In this document: piece after piece, positions 1-4,920 of the stretch
Numbering within the stretch: position 1 is the first letter of the stretch
How the letters are laid out: each line of letters starts with the position of its first letter
Assembly (NCBI GenBank): GCA_938008005.1
Contig: CALLLZ010000186.1
Location: 1-8,914 of the forward strand
DNA: 8,914 nucleotides
Reading direction: 5' to 3'
Origin: an uncultured Marinicella sp.
Lineage (GTDB): Bacteria > Pseudomonadota > Gammaproteobacteria > Xanthomonadales > Marinicellaceae
The notes under the pieces: model-generated
Database searches by the model: none
What the model was told of the DNA's origin: nothing
What the model saw: the letters and a program-made list of their open reading frames with translations, nothing else
Position numbers and translations under genes: made by a program

Positions 1-33
1 TACATCTCGTTTGAACAAAGCCCAAAATTGCAT
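1..33 (-). CDS. ccmB: CcmB, heme exporter membrane subunit (N-terminal fragment only)
   Basis: On the minus strand an ATG at 33-31 opens a frame reading MQFWALFKRDV up to the window edge. CcmB proteins typically begin with a short F-W-x-hydrophobic-x-R stretch like this, and ccmB usually follows ccmA directly. The ATG overlaps the ccmA stop as TGATG, which suggests translational coupling. CcmB is the polytopic inner-membrane subunit that works with CcmA and CcmC in releasing heme-loaded CcmE during System I cytochrome c maturation. Only 11 codons are visible, so the call rests on this short match plus gene order. The rest of the gene lies outside the window. Confidence 0.8.
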   Translation of the reverse strand, partial: MQFWALFKRDV

Positions 34-710
34 CAGTCTTCATTCGCCTCGTTTTCAAAATAGTCGTGATCAAATGAATCGATTCCATTAGGTTCTATCA
101 AAGTGATGTGGTGATGTGCCAATTGGTGAATTTTTTCATTGTCATGTGCACTTAATAGCACCACTCCACCCTGTTTTAGTTGGTTTTTGATGATTTGATA
201 CAGCCATTCACAACCAGCTTTGTCTAAATTAACAAAAGGTTCATCAAGTAGCCAAAAAGTTTTATTCAACAGCATTAAACGACTTAAAGCCAAGCGCTTT
301 TTCTGTCCAGCAGACAAATCACTGGCTAGATGATAATCATAACCTGCCAATCCTGCATTGGATAATATGTTTTCGATATCTGATTCAGTGATTGTGCTTT
401 GATTAATATGAGCGATAAACTGTAAATTTTCGATACAAGTCAGGTTGCCTTGATTACCCAGTTTATGGCCTAAATAGTGGCTATTTGCCAACCAGTTACA
501 GGTTGAAGCTGAACCATTTAACAAGCGTTCACCGGTTGAGAGACGGCTTAAACCCGCCAATGCTTGGAGAAGTGTGGTTTTACCCGAACCATTGGCACCA
601 GCTATCACAGCCAATTCACCCTCACAAAGCGACATGCTGACTGGTTCGAATAACCATTCACCTGATCGTTTACAACAGGCTTGTTTGATTTGTAATGATG
701 ACGTGGTCAA
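33..710 (-). CDS. ccmA: CcmA, ATP-binding subunit of the cytochrome c maturation heme exporter
   Basis: This 225-residue ABC ATPase is of normal CcmA length. Visible motifs are Walker A GANGSGKTT (38-46), the CcmA-typical YLGHKLG segment (79-85) where other ABC ATPases have the Q-loop, the signature LSAGQKKRLALSRL (132-145), Walker B ending LLDEP (154-158) and the switch histidine H189. In System I cytochrome c biogenesis, CcmA powers release of heme-charged CcmE from the CcmABCD complex at the inner membrane. The start is a TTG at 710-708. No in-frame ATG lies between it and the upstream in-frame stop at 749-747, and later starts would cut the first strand. No good Shine-Dalgarno precedes it, so the exact start is less certain than the identity. 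It is first in a minus-strand operon and overlaps ccmB by one base. Confidence 0.95.
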   Translation of the reverse strand: MTTSSLQIKQACCKRSGEWLFEPVSMSLCEGELAVIAGANGSGKTTLLQALAGLSRLSTGERLLNGSASTCNWLANSHYLGHKLGNQGNLTCIENLQFIAHINQSTITESDIENILSNAGLAGYDYHLASDLSAGQKKRLALSRLMLLNKTFWLLDEPFVNLDKAGCEWLYQIIKNQLKQGGVVLLSAHDNEKIHQLAHHHITLIEPNGIDSFDHDYFENEANED

Positions 711-743
711 AAGTATGAAATATGGATAGTTTTTGAATTTGTG

Positions 744-772
744 ATTTTAGATTCTGGAGCCCTAAAAGTAAA
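744..772 (-). promoter_or_regulatory. Candidate sigma-70 promoter for ccmAB
   Basis: Read on the minus strand, TTTACT (772-767) and TAAAAT (749-744) are separated by exactly 17 bases. The -10 matches consensus in 5 of 6 positions and the -35 in 4 of 6. Transcription would begin near 737, giving a leader of about 27 bases before the TTG start of ccmA. This is a consensus match only. The region is AT-rich, so chance matches are possible. Confidence 0.45.
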
Positions 773-956
773 GAAAACAAGGCTTGTACTGTGTCGAATA
801 AACCGTTTGTATTAACATGTTTGCTCTTCATTGCCAGAATCTTGTATTTTGATGTGTGATTTTATACCGTTGGTGCAATTAAATGCCCCGTTAGTCTGAA
901 AACCCTGGTTTATCCCTTTGATACCAACAACTCTTGCTCTGTTATAGGCTATAGTG

Positions 957-984
957 TTGCCCAAAAATAATAACGTATTATATT
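957..984 (+). promoter_or_regulatory. Weak candidate promoter for the 65-residue gene
   Basis: TTGCCC (957-962) and TATATT (979-984) are 16 bases apart. Transcription would start around 990, leaving only a very short leader that still contains the GAAAGGG ribosome binding site at 991-997. Other AT-rich hexamers nearby could serve as the -10, so this is tentative. Confidence 0.25.
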
Positions 985-1001
985 TATACAGAAAGGGCGA
1001 C

Positions 1002-1199
1002 ATGAAAAATTCAATGCTAGATCAAATTAACGATCCTGGAAATACAGAACAACAAAAAAATCACCTCAGGGCTAACATCAAATCACTGCAACGAGAGTTG
1101 ATAAAAGCTTCGTTCAAACAATCGAGTTCACCAGATGCGTATTCTAAGCTTTTACAAGATATCAATGTTGAAAGGGCTAAATTGAAACAGCTTAAATAA
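1002..1199 (+). CDS. Small helical protein of unknown function (65 residues)
   Basis: The ATG at 1002 follows a GAAAGGG ribosome binding site at 991-997 with suitable spacing, and was chosen over a non-ATG in-frame start at 954 that would add 16 residues lacking such a site. The product is hydrophilic and rich in K, Q, N and S, without signal peptide, membrane segment or cysteine. It appears to form two helices (about residues 14-35 and 42-64) joined by a short SSSPDAY linker. Heptad-like leucines and isoleucines suggest a helical hairpin or coiled coil. The layout DP...L...L...L then SPDxY...L...A.L..L loosely recalls the small EscE/YscE-type co-chaperones of type III secretion. There is no secretion gene nearby and the likeness is by eye, so function is left open. 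It is divergent from ccmA and stands alone. Confidence 0.7.
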   Translation: MKNSMLDQINDPGNTEQQKNHLRANIKSLQRELIKASFKQSSSPDAYSKLLQDINVERAKLKQLK

Positions 1200-1232
1200 A
1201 ATATGAATCGACTATCAATAATTGTCGACATA

Positions 1233-1336
1233 TCAATAAACTAAAAGTAAAGGTGATTTAATGTTCACCAAGGGTAAAAAAATGTATTAAAGCCAATTAT
1301 CTAACTTTCATTCAATAAACACTAAAGTAAAAATGA
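1233..1336. repeat. Two-copy short direct repeat upstream of the IPTL-tail gene
   Basis: Copy one (1233-1256) and copy two (1312-1336) share the order TCAATAAAC, TAAA, GTAAA, TGA with small gaps, about 21 identical columns of 26. A third partial copy, TATCAATAA, lies at 1213-1221 and matches 1231-1239 exactly. The repeats fill part of the 197-base gap before the next gene and could be regulator sites or a chance result of AT-rich sequence. Confidence 0.4.
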
Positions 1337-1381
1337 CTCTTTGGGGTTACAGTAGTTTTTTTTAATTTTAAAGTTTTGAGT

Positions 1382-1387
1382 AGGAGG
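1382..1387 (+). promoter_or_regulatory. Strong ribosome binding site that decides the start at 1397
   Basis: A perfect AGGAGG ends nine bases before the ATG at 1397. An earlier in-frame TTG at 1376 would put this site inside the coding sequence, and the residues it adds (MSRRSVV) would precede an otherwise standard signal peptide. The ATG at 1397 is therefore the better start. Confidence 0.8.
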
Positions 1388-1396
1388 TCTGTTGTA

Positions 1397-1903
1397 ATGG
1401 TTAAAATATTTTATATTTTTTTGTTTCTGATGGTTTTTAATGTTGGGATGTGTCAGGTTGGAGATGATTTTGATGTAACAATACAGCCGAATGTGCCTAC
1501 TGAAGATGACGATATTGTTATTGTCACGTCTTGGACCATCGCTTTTTTTGGTTGGATCAATGTTCCTGGTACAGTTACCCTTAATGGAAATTCTGTGACA
1601 TTAGTGTATGGGTATACAGGTTGTAATTTAAATTGTGGTTCTCCACCACCACCGCCGGGAGGTGTGTTCAGTATTTCAGCGGGTCAGTTGTCAGCAGGTG
1701 ATTATGACTTAGCAGTGTCATTTGTCGATGAATTTGGAAACGTTATTGAAGTTAATCCGATTAGTTTTACAGTCGGTAGAGGTGTTCAGTCGGTGCCTAC
1801 ACTCAGTCACTATTCAATATTTGTGTTAGTCGTGTTATTTTTAATATTGTACCGAATGAATAAAAAACATGTTCGAGCACAAACTTTCTACAGAAATATT
1901 TGA
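1397..1903 (+). CDS. Exported beta-rich protein with an IPTL-CTERM-like sorting tail
   Basis: From the ATG at 1397 the product has 168 residues. Residues 1-19 form a signal peptide: one lysine, then a hydrophobic run to VGMC. Residues about 25-128 look like a single beta-sandwich: IQPNVPTEDDDIVIV, a W-rich strand, C76 and C80, a five-proline loop (83-87), then GQLSAGDYDLAVSFVDEFGN. The 'PxxPTxxD ... GxLxAGxYxV' layout recurs in proteins with IPTL-CTERM tails. The tail is VPTLSHYS (133-140), a hydrophobic helix (about 141-152) and a basic stretch RMNKKHVR, matching the PTLS-transmembrane-basic pattern. The family pattern is IPTLxxWG, so here YS replaces WG, and about ten residues follow the basic cluster, more than usual. 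Known biology: such tails are thought to be processed by an exosortase (XrtH type). It is transcribed alone and converges on msrA. The molecular role is unknown. Confidence 0.75.
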   Translation: MVKIFYIFLFLMVFNVGMCQVGDDFDVTIQPNVPTEDDDIVIVTSWTIAFFGWINVPGTVTLNGNSVTLVYGYTGCNLNCGSPPPPPGGVFSISAGQLSAGDYDLAVSFVDEFGNVIEVNPISFTVGRGVQSVPTLSHYSIFVLVVLFLILYRMNKKHVRAQTFYRNI

Positions 1904-1947
1904 ATTGATTTGCGCTACTGACCAACGTGATTTAGTGTAGTTCAACT

Positions 1948-2005
1948 CATCTTATTTGTGGAAGTAATGCCATGGATTCGTTCGCTGCTATACCAAAATA
2001 AGATG
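1948..2005. repeat. Inverted repeat between convergent genes
   Basis: CATCTTATTT (1948-1957) and AAATAAGATG (1996-2005) are perfect 10-base inverted arms around 38 bases. They lie in the 128-base gap between the convergent IPTL-tail gene and msrA. The RNA could fold as a long-stemmed hairpin on either strand and end transcription or protect 3' ends. There is no clear T-run, so it is not a standard intrinsic terminator. Confidence 0.45.
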
Positions 2006-2031
2006 TTGTTGAGGTAATCGCTAGGGCTTTC

Positions 2032-2529
2032 TTAGGCTTCAGGCAACACCCAGTCTGGCCTTGGAAAGTGACAGGTATAGCCATTGGGAATTCTTTCTAA
2101 ATAGTCTTGATGTTCAGGTTCTGCTTCCCAGAAATCACTGGCTGCACTGACTTTTGTAACTGCTGGTGCTGGCCACAATCCGGAAGCATCAACATCTTTT
2201 ATGGTTTTTAGCGCGGTTTCTTTTTGTGCTTCACTGGTATAGAAAATTTCTGAACGGTAAGACTCGCCTAAGTCGTTCCCTTGGCGATCTACAGTACTTG
2301 GATCGTGAATTTGAAAAAAATAAGCCAGTATATCTCTGTAACTGATCACGGTATTGTCAAAAGTGATTTCGATGGACTCTGCATGTGAGCCATGGTTTTT
2401 ATAGGTTGCATTCTCAACATCTCCGCCGGTATAGCCAACCCTGGTTTCGATTACACCTTTTAATTTTCTAATCAGGTCTTGCATACCCCAAAAACAACCT
2501 CCTGCTAATACCGCTCGTTCTTTATTCAT
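2032..2529 (-). CDS. msrA: Peptide-methionine (S)-S-oxide reductase MsrA
   Basis: This 165-residue protein has the MsrA active-site motif GGCFWG with the catalytic cysteine at residue 12. Conserved family segments follow: VGYTGG (32-37), a [10 protein letters not shown] stretch, [26 protein letters not shown] and [13 protein letters not shown] second cysteine, C153 in GYTCHFPRP, may act in resolving the disulfide. The enzyme reduces methionine-S-sulfoxide in free methionine and proteins, normally recharged by thioredoxin, and repairs oxidised proteins. The absence of an N-terminal extension and of any signal peptide indicates a cytoplasmic short-form MsrA. No MsrB domain is fused. The ATG at 2529 gives the usual N-terminus, although its Shine-Dalgarno is weak. 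It is a single gene, convergent with the preceding plus-strand gene. Confidence 0.97.
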   Translation of the reverse strand: MNKERAVLAGGCFWGMQDLIRKLKGVIETRVGYTGGDVENATYKNHGSHAESIEITFDNTVISYRDILAYFFQIHDPSTVDRQGNDLGESYRSEIFYTSEAQKETALKTIKDVDASGLWPAPAVTKVSAASDFWEAEPEHQDYLERIPNGYTCHFPRPDWVLPEA

Positions 2530-2551
2530 TGGTTTGTTCTCTATTTGTTCA

Positions 2552-2575
2552 AATCACTGTATCAATATAGTGATT
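2552..2575. promoter_or_regulatory. Near-perfect 24-bp palindrome upstream of msrA
   Basis: Arms AATCACTGTAT (2552-2562) and ATATAGTGATT (2565-2575) are complementary at 10 of 11 positions, the exception being a pair that is G-U in RNA. Only CA lies between them. It begins 22 bases before the msrA ATG. It could be an operator for a dimeric regulator, or a hairpin in the msrA leader if transcription starts at the TATAAT box farther upstream. On the plus strand it is followed by GGTTTTTTG, so it resembles a terminator in that direction, but no plus-strand gene ends there. Confidence 0.55.
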
Positions 2576-2602
2576 GGTTTTTTGATTTAAAGTAAAACAA
2601 CA

Positions 2603-2630
2603 ATTATATGGGGTAAATGTTGTTCAACAA
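2603..2630 (-). promoter_or_regulatory. Candidate msrA promoter with consensus -10
   Basis: On the minus strand TATAAT (2608-2603) is a perfect -10 box. TTGTTG (2630-2625) lies 16 bases upstream and matches the -35 consensus only in TTG. A start near 2596 would give a leader of roughly 65 bases containing the 24-bp palindrome. The call rests mainly on the -10. Confidence 0.4.
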
Positions 2631-2888
2631 ATGATCTTTTTAAACTAATGTTATACAAAATAGGTATTAGTTTTTCTTATTTTTAATAACAAGAGCAGTG
2701 AATTCTGGTTTTTTAAAGTATATTTATATTATCAGAGATCTTTGTTCGATTCGTGGATAAAGTTAAACCAAAAGTAGGGCTCTTAAAACAAGCTTAAAAA
2801 TCACCCGATCTACGTTTGAAAACTAGCTAATAGCCAGCTTTTGTGATTGAATATATTTGATTTCTAAGTAACGATTTAAGGAGTATTC

Positions 2889-3236
2889 ATGCCACATTTC
2901 GTAGTCGACTGTTCAAAAAATATTTTGTCGATTCACAGTGAACAGACAATTAATGAATCCATTCATAAAGTTGCTGTTTCAACAGGTTTATTTGAGGAAG
3001 GCGATATTAAGGTTAGGGTGAACCCATTTGAAACATATATTGTAGGAAATAAGCGAGATGATTTTATTCATGTTTTTACCAATATAATGGAAGGTCGAAC
3101 AACTGAAGAGAAAGCAAATCTTTCAAAGCTTGTTGTCAAAAAACTGACAGCAATGTTTCCTTTGGTTCCCAATGTTGCGATGAACGTTAGAGATTTTGAG
3201 AAGAAGACTTATTTTAATAAAGACATGCTTAAGTGA
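2889..3236 (+). CDS. 5-carboxymethyl-2-hydroxymuconate isomerase (CHMI/HpcD) family protein
   Basis: This 115-residue protein begins MPHFVVDCSKNI, closely like the HpcD opening MPHFIVECSDNI. Pro2, exposed after methionine removal, is the catalytic base of this tautomerase-superfamily family. The body fits the CHMI fold: a segment IKVRVNPFETYIVG, then DDFIHVFTNIMEGRT, a helix (EEKANLSKLVVKKLTAMF) and a C-terminal strand NVAMNVRDFEKKTYFNKDML. True HpcD isomerises an intermediate of homoprotocatechuate breakdown, but no other gene of that pathway is here, so the substrate is unknown. AAGGAG at 2878-2883 lies five bases before the ATG. The gene is slightly shorter than the roughly 126 residues of the enteric enzyme. 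A GNAT gene follows after 15 bases, probably in the same transcript. Confidence 0.82.
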   Translation: MPHFVVDCSKNILSIHSEQTINESIHKVAVSTGLFEEGDIKVRVNPFETYIVGNKRDDFIHVFTNIMEGRTTEEKANLSKLVVKKLTAMFPLVPNVAMNVRDFEKKTYFNKDMLK

Positions 3237-3251
3237 AGGTTATATGTACTC

Positions 3252-3758
3252 ATGAATTTCAGACCATACCAAACAACAGATAAAGCCAGTACCCTCAATT
3301 TGATTTTGAGTATTCAACAAGATGAATTTAGGGTGGCTATTACCGCTGAAGATCAACCTGATTTACATAATATTTCTGATTTTTATCAATCTGGAACAGG
3401 TAACTTTTGGGTGGCCACCCATGATGAAAAGGTCATTGGTACCATCGCTTTGCTCGATATAGGTCATCAACAAGTGGCATTACGCAAAATGTTTGTGGCA
3501 AAGGCATTCAGAGGCTCTGGTCATAATCAAAAGAGTGTAGGTCAAAACAAAGGTGTCGCACAGTCATTACTGGACCAGTGTCATCAGTGGGCTGCAGATC
3601 AAGGGGTTACTGACATTTACTTGGGCACCATTGATATCTACCGTGCTGCGATGAGGTTTTATGAAAAAAATGGTTATCGACAAATAAATAAATCAGCCTT
3701 GCCTATAAAATTTCCTTTGATTGCAGTAGATAATGTCTTTTACCACCGACCAATGTAG
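3252..3758 (+). CDS. GNAT-family N-acetyltransferase
   Basis: This 168-residue single-domain protein has the GNAT order: N-terminal MNFRPYQTTD, strand FWVATHDEKVIGTIALLDI (about 53-71), motif A strand LRKMFVAKAFRG, then the acetyl-CoA loop and helix, then DIYLGTIDIYRAAMRFYEKNGYRQI and a C-terminal FPLIAVDNVFYHRPM. These enzymes move the acetyl group of acetyl-CoA onto an amine, but the substrate cannot be read from sequence. One oddity is the acetyl-CoA loop, normally a compact R-G-x-G-x-G/A. Here R87-G88-S-G is followed by HNQKSVGQNK before GVAQSLL, an apparent insertion of about ten residues. The ATG at 3252 has AAGGT at 3236-3240, slightly far away. An ATG at 3244 meets a stop after three codons. 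The gene follows the CHMI-family gene and converges on fghA. Confidence 0.88.
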   Translation: MNFRPYQTTDKASTLNLILSIQQDEFRVAITAEDQPDLHNISDFYQSGTGNFWVATHDEKVIGTIALLDIGHQQVALRKMFVAKAFRGSGHNQKSVGQNKGVAQSLLDQCHQWAADQGVTDIYLGTIDIYRAAMRFYEKNGYRQINKSALPIKFPLIAVDNVFYHRPM

Positions 3759-3885
3759 ATGATTATGACACATACTTTATATTGTTTCAGTTCGCTATTT
3801 AAAACCATGCACTTTTAGTGCAAAGCTTTTAGCTGCTACACATTTATCTTTAAAGTGTTTAAGAATATTTGGCCCACTTTAGGGT

Positions 3886-3903
3886 TGTTGACTTTAGTCA
3901 ACA
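3886..3903. repeat. Hairpin, 8-bp perfect stem
   Basis: TGTTGACT and AGTCAACA pair perfectly around a TT loop. On the plus strand it is followed by GGTTTTAG, so it could also weakly end transcription from the GNAT gene. Confidence 0.7.
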
Positions 3904-3928
3904 GGTTTTAGAATCATTAATTTGACAG

Positions 3929-3944
3929 GTTGGCTGAAGCCAAC
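3929..3944. repeat. Hairpin, 7-bp perfect stem
   Basis: GTTGGCT and AGCCAAC pair perfectly around a GA loop. Compared with the hairpin at 3886-3903, one A in the left arm is now G and the matching T in the right arm is now C, a compensating change that keeps the stem. Confidence 0.7.
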
Positions 3945-4009
3945 TATCCATTGAAAATAAAATAATGTCTATTTTAATACCATGGTGTCAAATAAAAACA
4001 CAGGAAATA

Positions 4010-4045
4010 TTGTTTTGAAGTTAAGGACTTTAGTCCGCAAAACAA
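4010..4045. repeat. Two-tier stem: outer 8 bp around an inner 5-bp hairpin
   Basis: TTGTTTTG (4010-4017) pairs perfectly with CAAAACAA (4038-4045). Inside it GGACT (4025-4029) and AGTCC (4032-4036) form a hairpin with a TT loop. The two tiers are separated by an uneven internal loop of seven bases against one, a shape common in REP elements. Confidence 0.65.
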
Positions 4046-4073
4046 CCTATGGACTTTCAGTCCATAGTCGTTG
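4043..4073. repeat. REP-like hairpin with bulged stem, overlapping the fghA 3' end
   Basis: CTATGGACT (4047-4055) and AGTCCATAG (4059-4067) are a perfect 9-bp stem around TTC. The flanking CAAC (4043-4046) and GTTG (4070-4073) pair after a two-base TC bulge. The right arm and flank lie inside the fghA reading frame and encode its last residues, STTMD, and the TGA at 4059-4057. In the minus direction the stem is followed by GGTTGTTTTG, so it may also act as a weak terminator for the formaldehyde operon. Confidence 0.7.
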
Positions 4074-4920
4074 AGTTTAAATATTTGGCGTGATAAGCGA
4101 TGTGATCTGCGATAAAACTGCTGATGAAGTAATAACTGTGATCATACCCTTCTTGCATACGCAGGGTCAGTGGGTGGTTGTTGGCATCGCAGGCTGCTTG
4201 AAGCAATTCAGGTTTTAAATATTCGGTTAAAAACTCATCATCTGTACCTTGGTCAACGAACAAGGGAGTCTTGCTTTCAGTTGATTTGACCAATTCTACA
4301 GTGTCATATTGTTGCCATTGACTGTGGTCATCACCTAAATATCCAGTGAATGCTTTAATACCCCAAGGGTTTTGGGTAGGAGCCACAATCGGTGAAAAGG
4401 CACTGACAGAGCGGTATATTTCCGGATTTCTTAGTGCGATGGTCAAAGCGCCATGACCGCCCATTGAATGACCAAATATGGATTGTTGACTTGCTTCAAT
4501 TGGAAAGTTTTGAATGATGATTTGAGGTAGTTCATTAACCACATAATCATACATGTTGTAATTTTTTGCCCATGGTTCAGAAGTGGCATTGAGGTAAAAG
4601 CCTGCGCCTGACCCAAAATCATAACTGTCATCTTCACCATTAATACCTAAGTTTCGAGGGCTGGTGTCCATTGTTACCAATGCGATACCGTGTTCTGCGG
4701 CATATTGTTGAGCACCTGATTTGATCATGAAATTTTCTTCGGTACAAGTCAAACCTGAAAGGAAGTAGAGAACAGGTACTTTTTCTGACGCAGCTTGAGG
4801 TGGTAAGTAGACTGCAAATCCCATATCGCATTGATTCACTATAGATTGATGCTGGTGGAATGAAAGTTCACCACCGTGGATTTTGTTTTTACTTTTAAGT
4901 TCTATTTGTATTGTGTTCAT
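4057..4920 (-). CDS. fghA: S-formylglutathione hydrolase
   Basis: This 287-residue esterase-D-family alpha/beta hydrolase splits S-formylglutathione into formate and glutathione, the second step of glutathione-dependent formaldehyde removal in the cytoplasm. Visible features are LSGLTCTEENF (54-64) with the conserved C59, the nucleophile elbow GHSMGGHGA with S152, DQGTDDEFL with the likely catalytic D228, and GYDHSYYF with H261. Length and order match the family. The start ATG overlaps the stop of the preceding GrpB-family gene as ATGA, implying coupled translation. It is last in the order frmA, grpB-family, fghA. The C-terminus is unusual: after the typical YHAKYLN the final STTMD and the stop codon are encoded by a REP-like hairpin, suggesting that the element moved into the 3' end of the gene without harm. 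Confidence 0.96.
   Translation of the reverse strand: MNTIQIELKSKNKIHGGELSFHQHQSIVNQCDMGFAVYLPPQAASEKVPVLYFLSGLTCTEENFMIKSGAQQYAAEHGIALVTMDTSPRNLGINGEDDSYDFGSGAGFYLNATSEPWAKNYNMYDYVVNELPQIIIQNFPIEASQQSIFGHSMGGHGALTIALRNPEIYRSVSAFSPIVAPTQNPWGIKAFTGYLGDDHSQWQQYDTVELVKSTESKTPLFVDQGTDDEFLTEYLKPELLQAACDANNHPLTLRMQEGYDHSYYFISSFIADHIAYHAKYLNSTTMD

Larger units (their letters stand above)
711..1001. other. Intergenic region between divergent ccmA and the 65-residue gene
   Basis: These 291 bases separate two divergently transcribed genes. They hold a candidate promoter for each side (744-772 minus, 957-984 plus). A 63-codon minus-strand open frame at 812-1003 crosses the region, but it starts on the reverse of the neighbour's start site, has no ribosome binding site and resembles nothing I know. 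The roughly 150 bases in between show no repeat, RNA gene or terminator that I can support. Confidence 0.5.
2530..2888. other. 359-base AT-rich intergenic region between divergent msrA and the CHMI-family gene
   Basis: No gene is visible. The msrA side carries the palindrome at 2552-2575 and a candidate promoter at 2603-2630, whose -35 overlaps a small TTGTT-C-AACAA dyad at 2620-2630. Farther along, ACTAAT (2644-2649) and ATTAGT (2666-2671) form a weak hairpin followed by TTTTC, but no plus-strand gene ends there. An imperfect dyad, CTAGCTA/TAGCCAG, lies near 2823-2837, about 55 bases before the next gene. I could not choose one convincing plus-strand promoter among several AT-rich options. 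A small unannotated RNA cannot be excluded. Confidence 0.5.
3808..4073. repeat. Cluster of REP-like hairpins with shared CT-loop-AG tips
   Basis: Between the convergent GNAT and fghA genes lie at least five small hairpins: 3808-3822, 3886-3903, 3929-3944, 4025-4036 (inside a larger stem) and 4047-4067. A short AGCT-TTT-AGCT hairpin at 3824-3834 and a degenerate ACTTTAGG copy near 3876-3883 add to these. The stems differ in sequence yet pair almost perfectly, and nearly all close with CT, a two- or three-base loop, then AG. Conserved structure with changing stem bases is typical of REP/BIME elements spread by RAYT (TnpA-REP) transposases and often found between convergent genes. No transposase is in the window. 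The family assignment is inference. Confidence 0.65.

Noticed and set aside
812..1003. 63-codon open frame on the minus strand upstream of ccmA
   Set aside because: It begins on the reverse complement of the start region of the 65-residue gene, has no ribosome binding site, and its product has no recognisable motif or protein-like pattern.
2644..2676. ACTAAT/ATTAGT hairpin followed by TTTTC, terminator-like on the plus strand
   Set aside because: The stem is short and AT-only at its ends, and no plus-strand gene ends upstream of it.
4443..4831. Two minus-strand open frames of about 64 codons inside fghA
   Set aside because: They lie in other frames of a fully conserved FghA and have no supporting signals.
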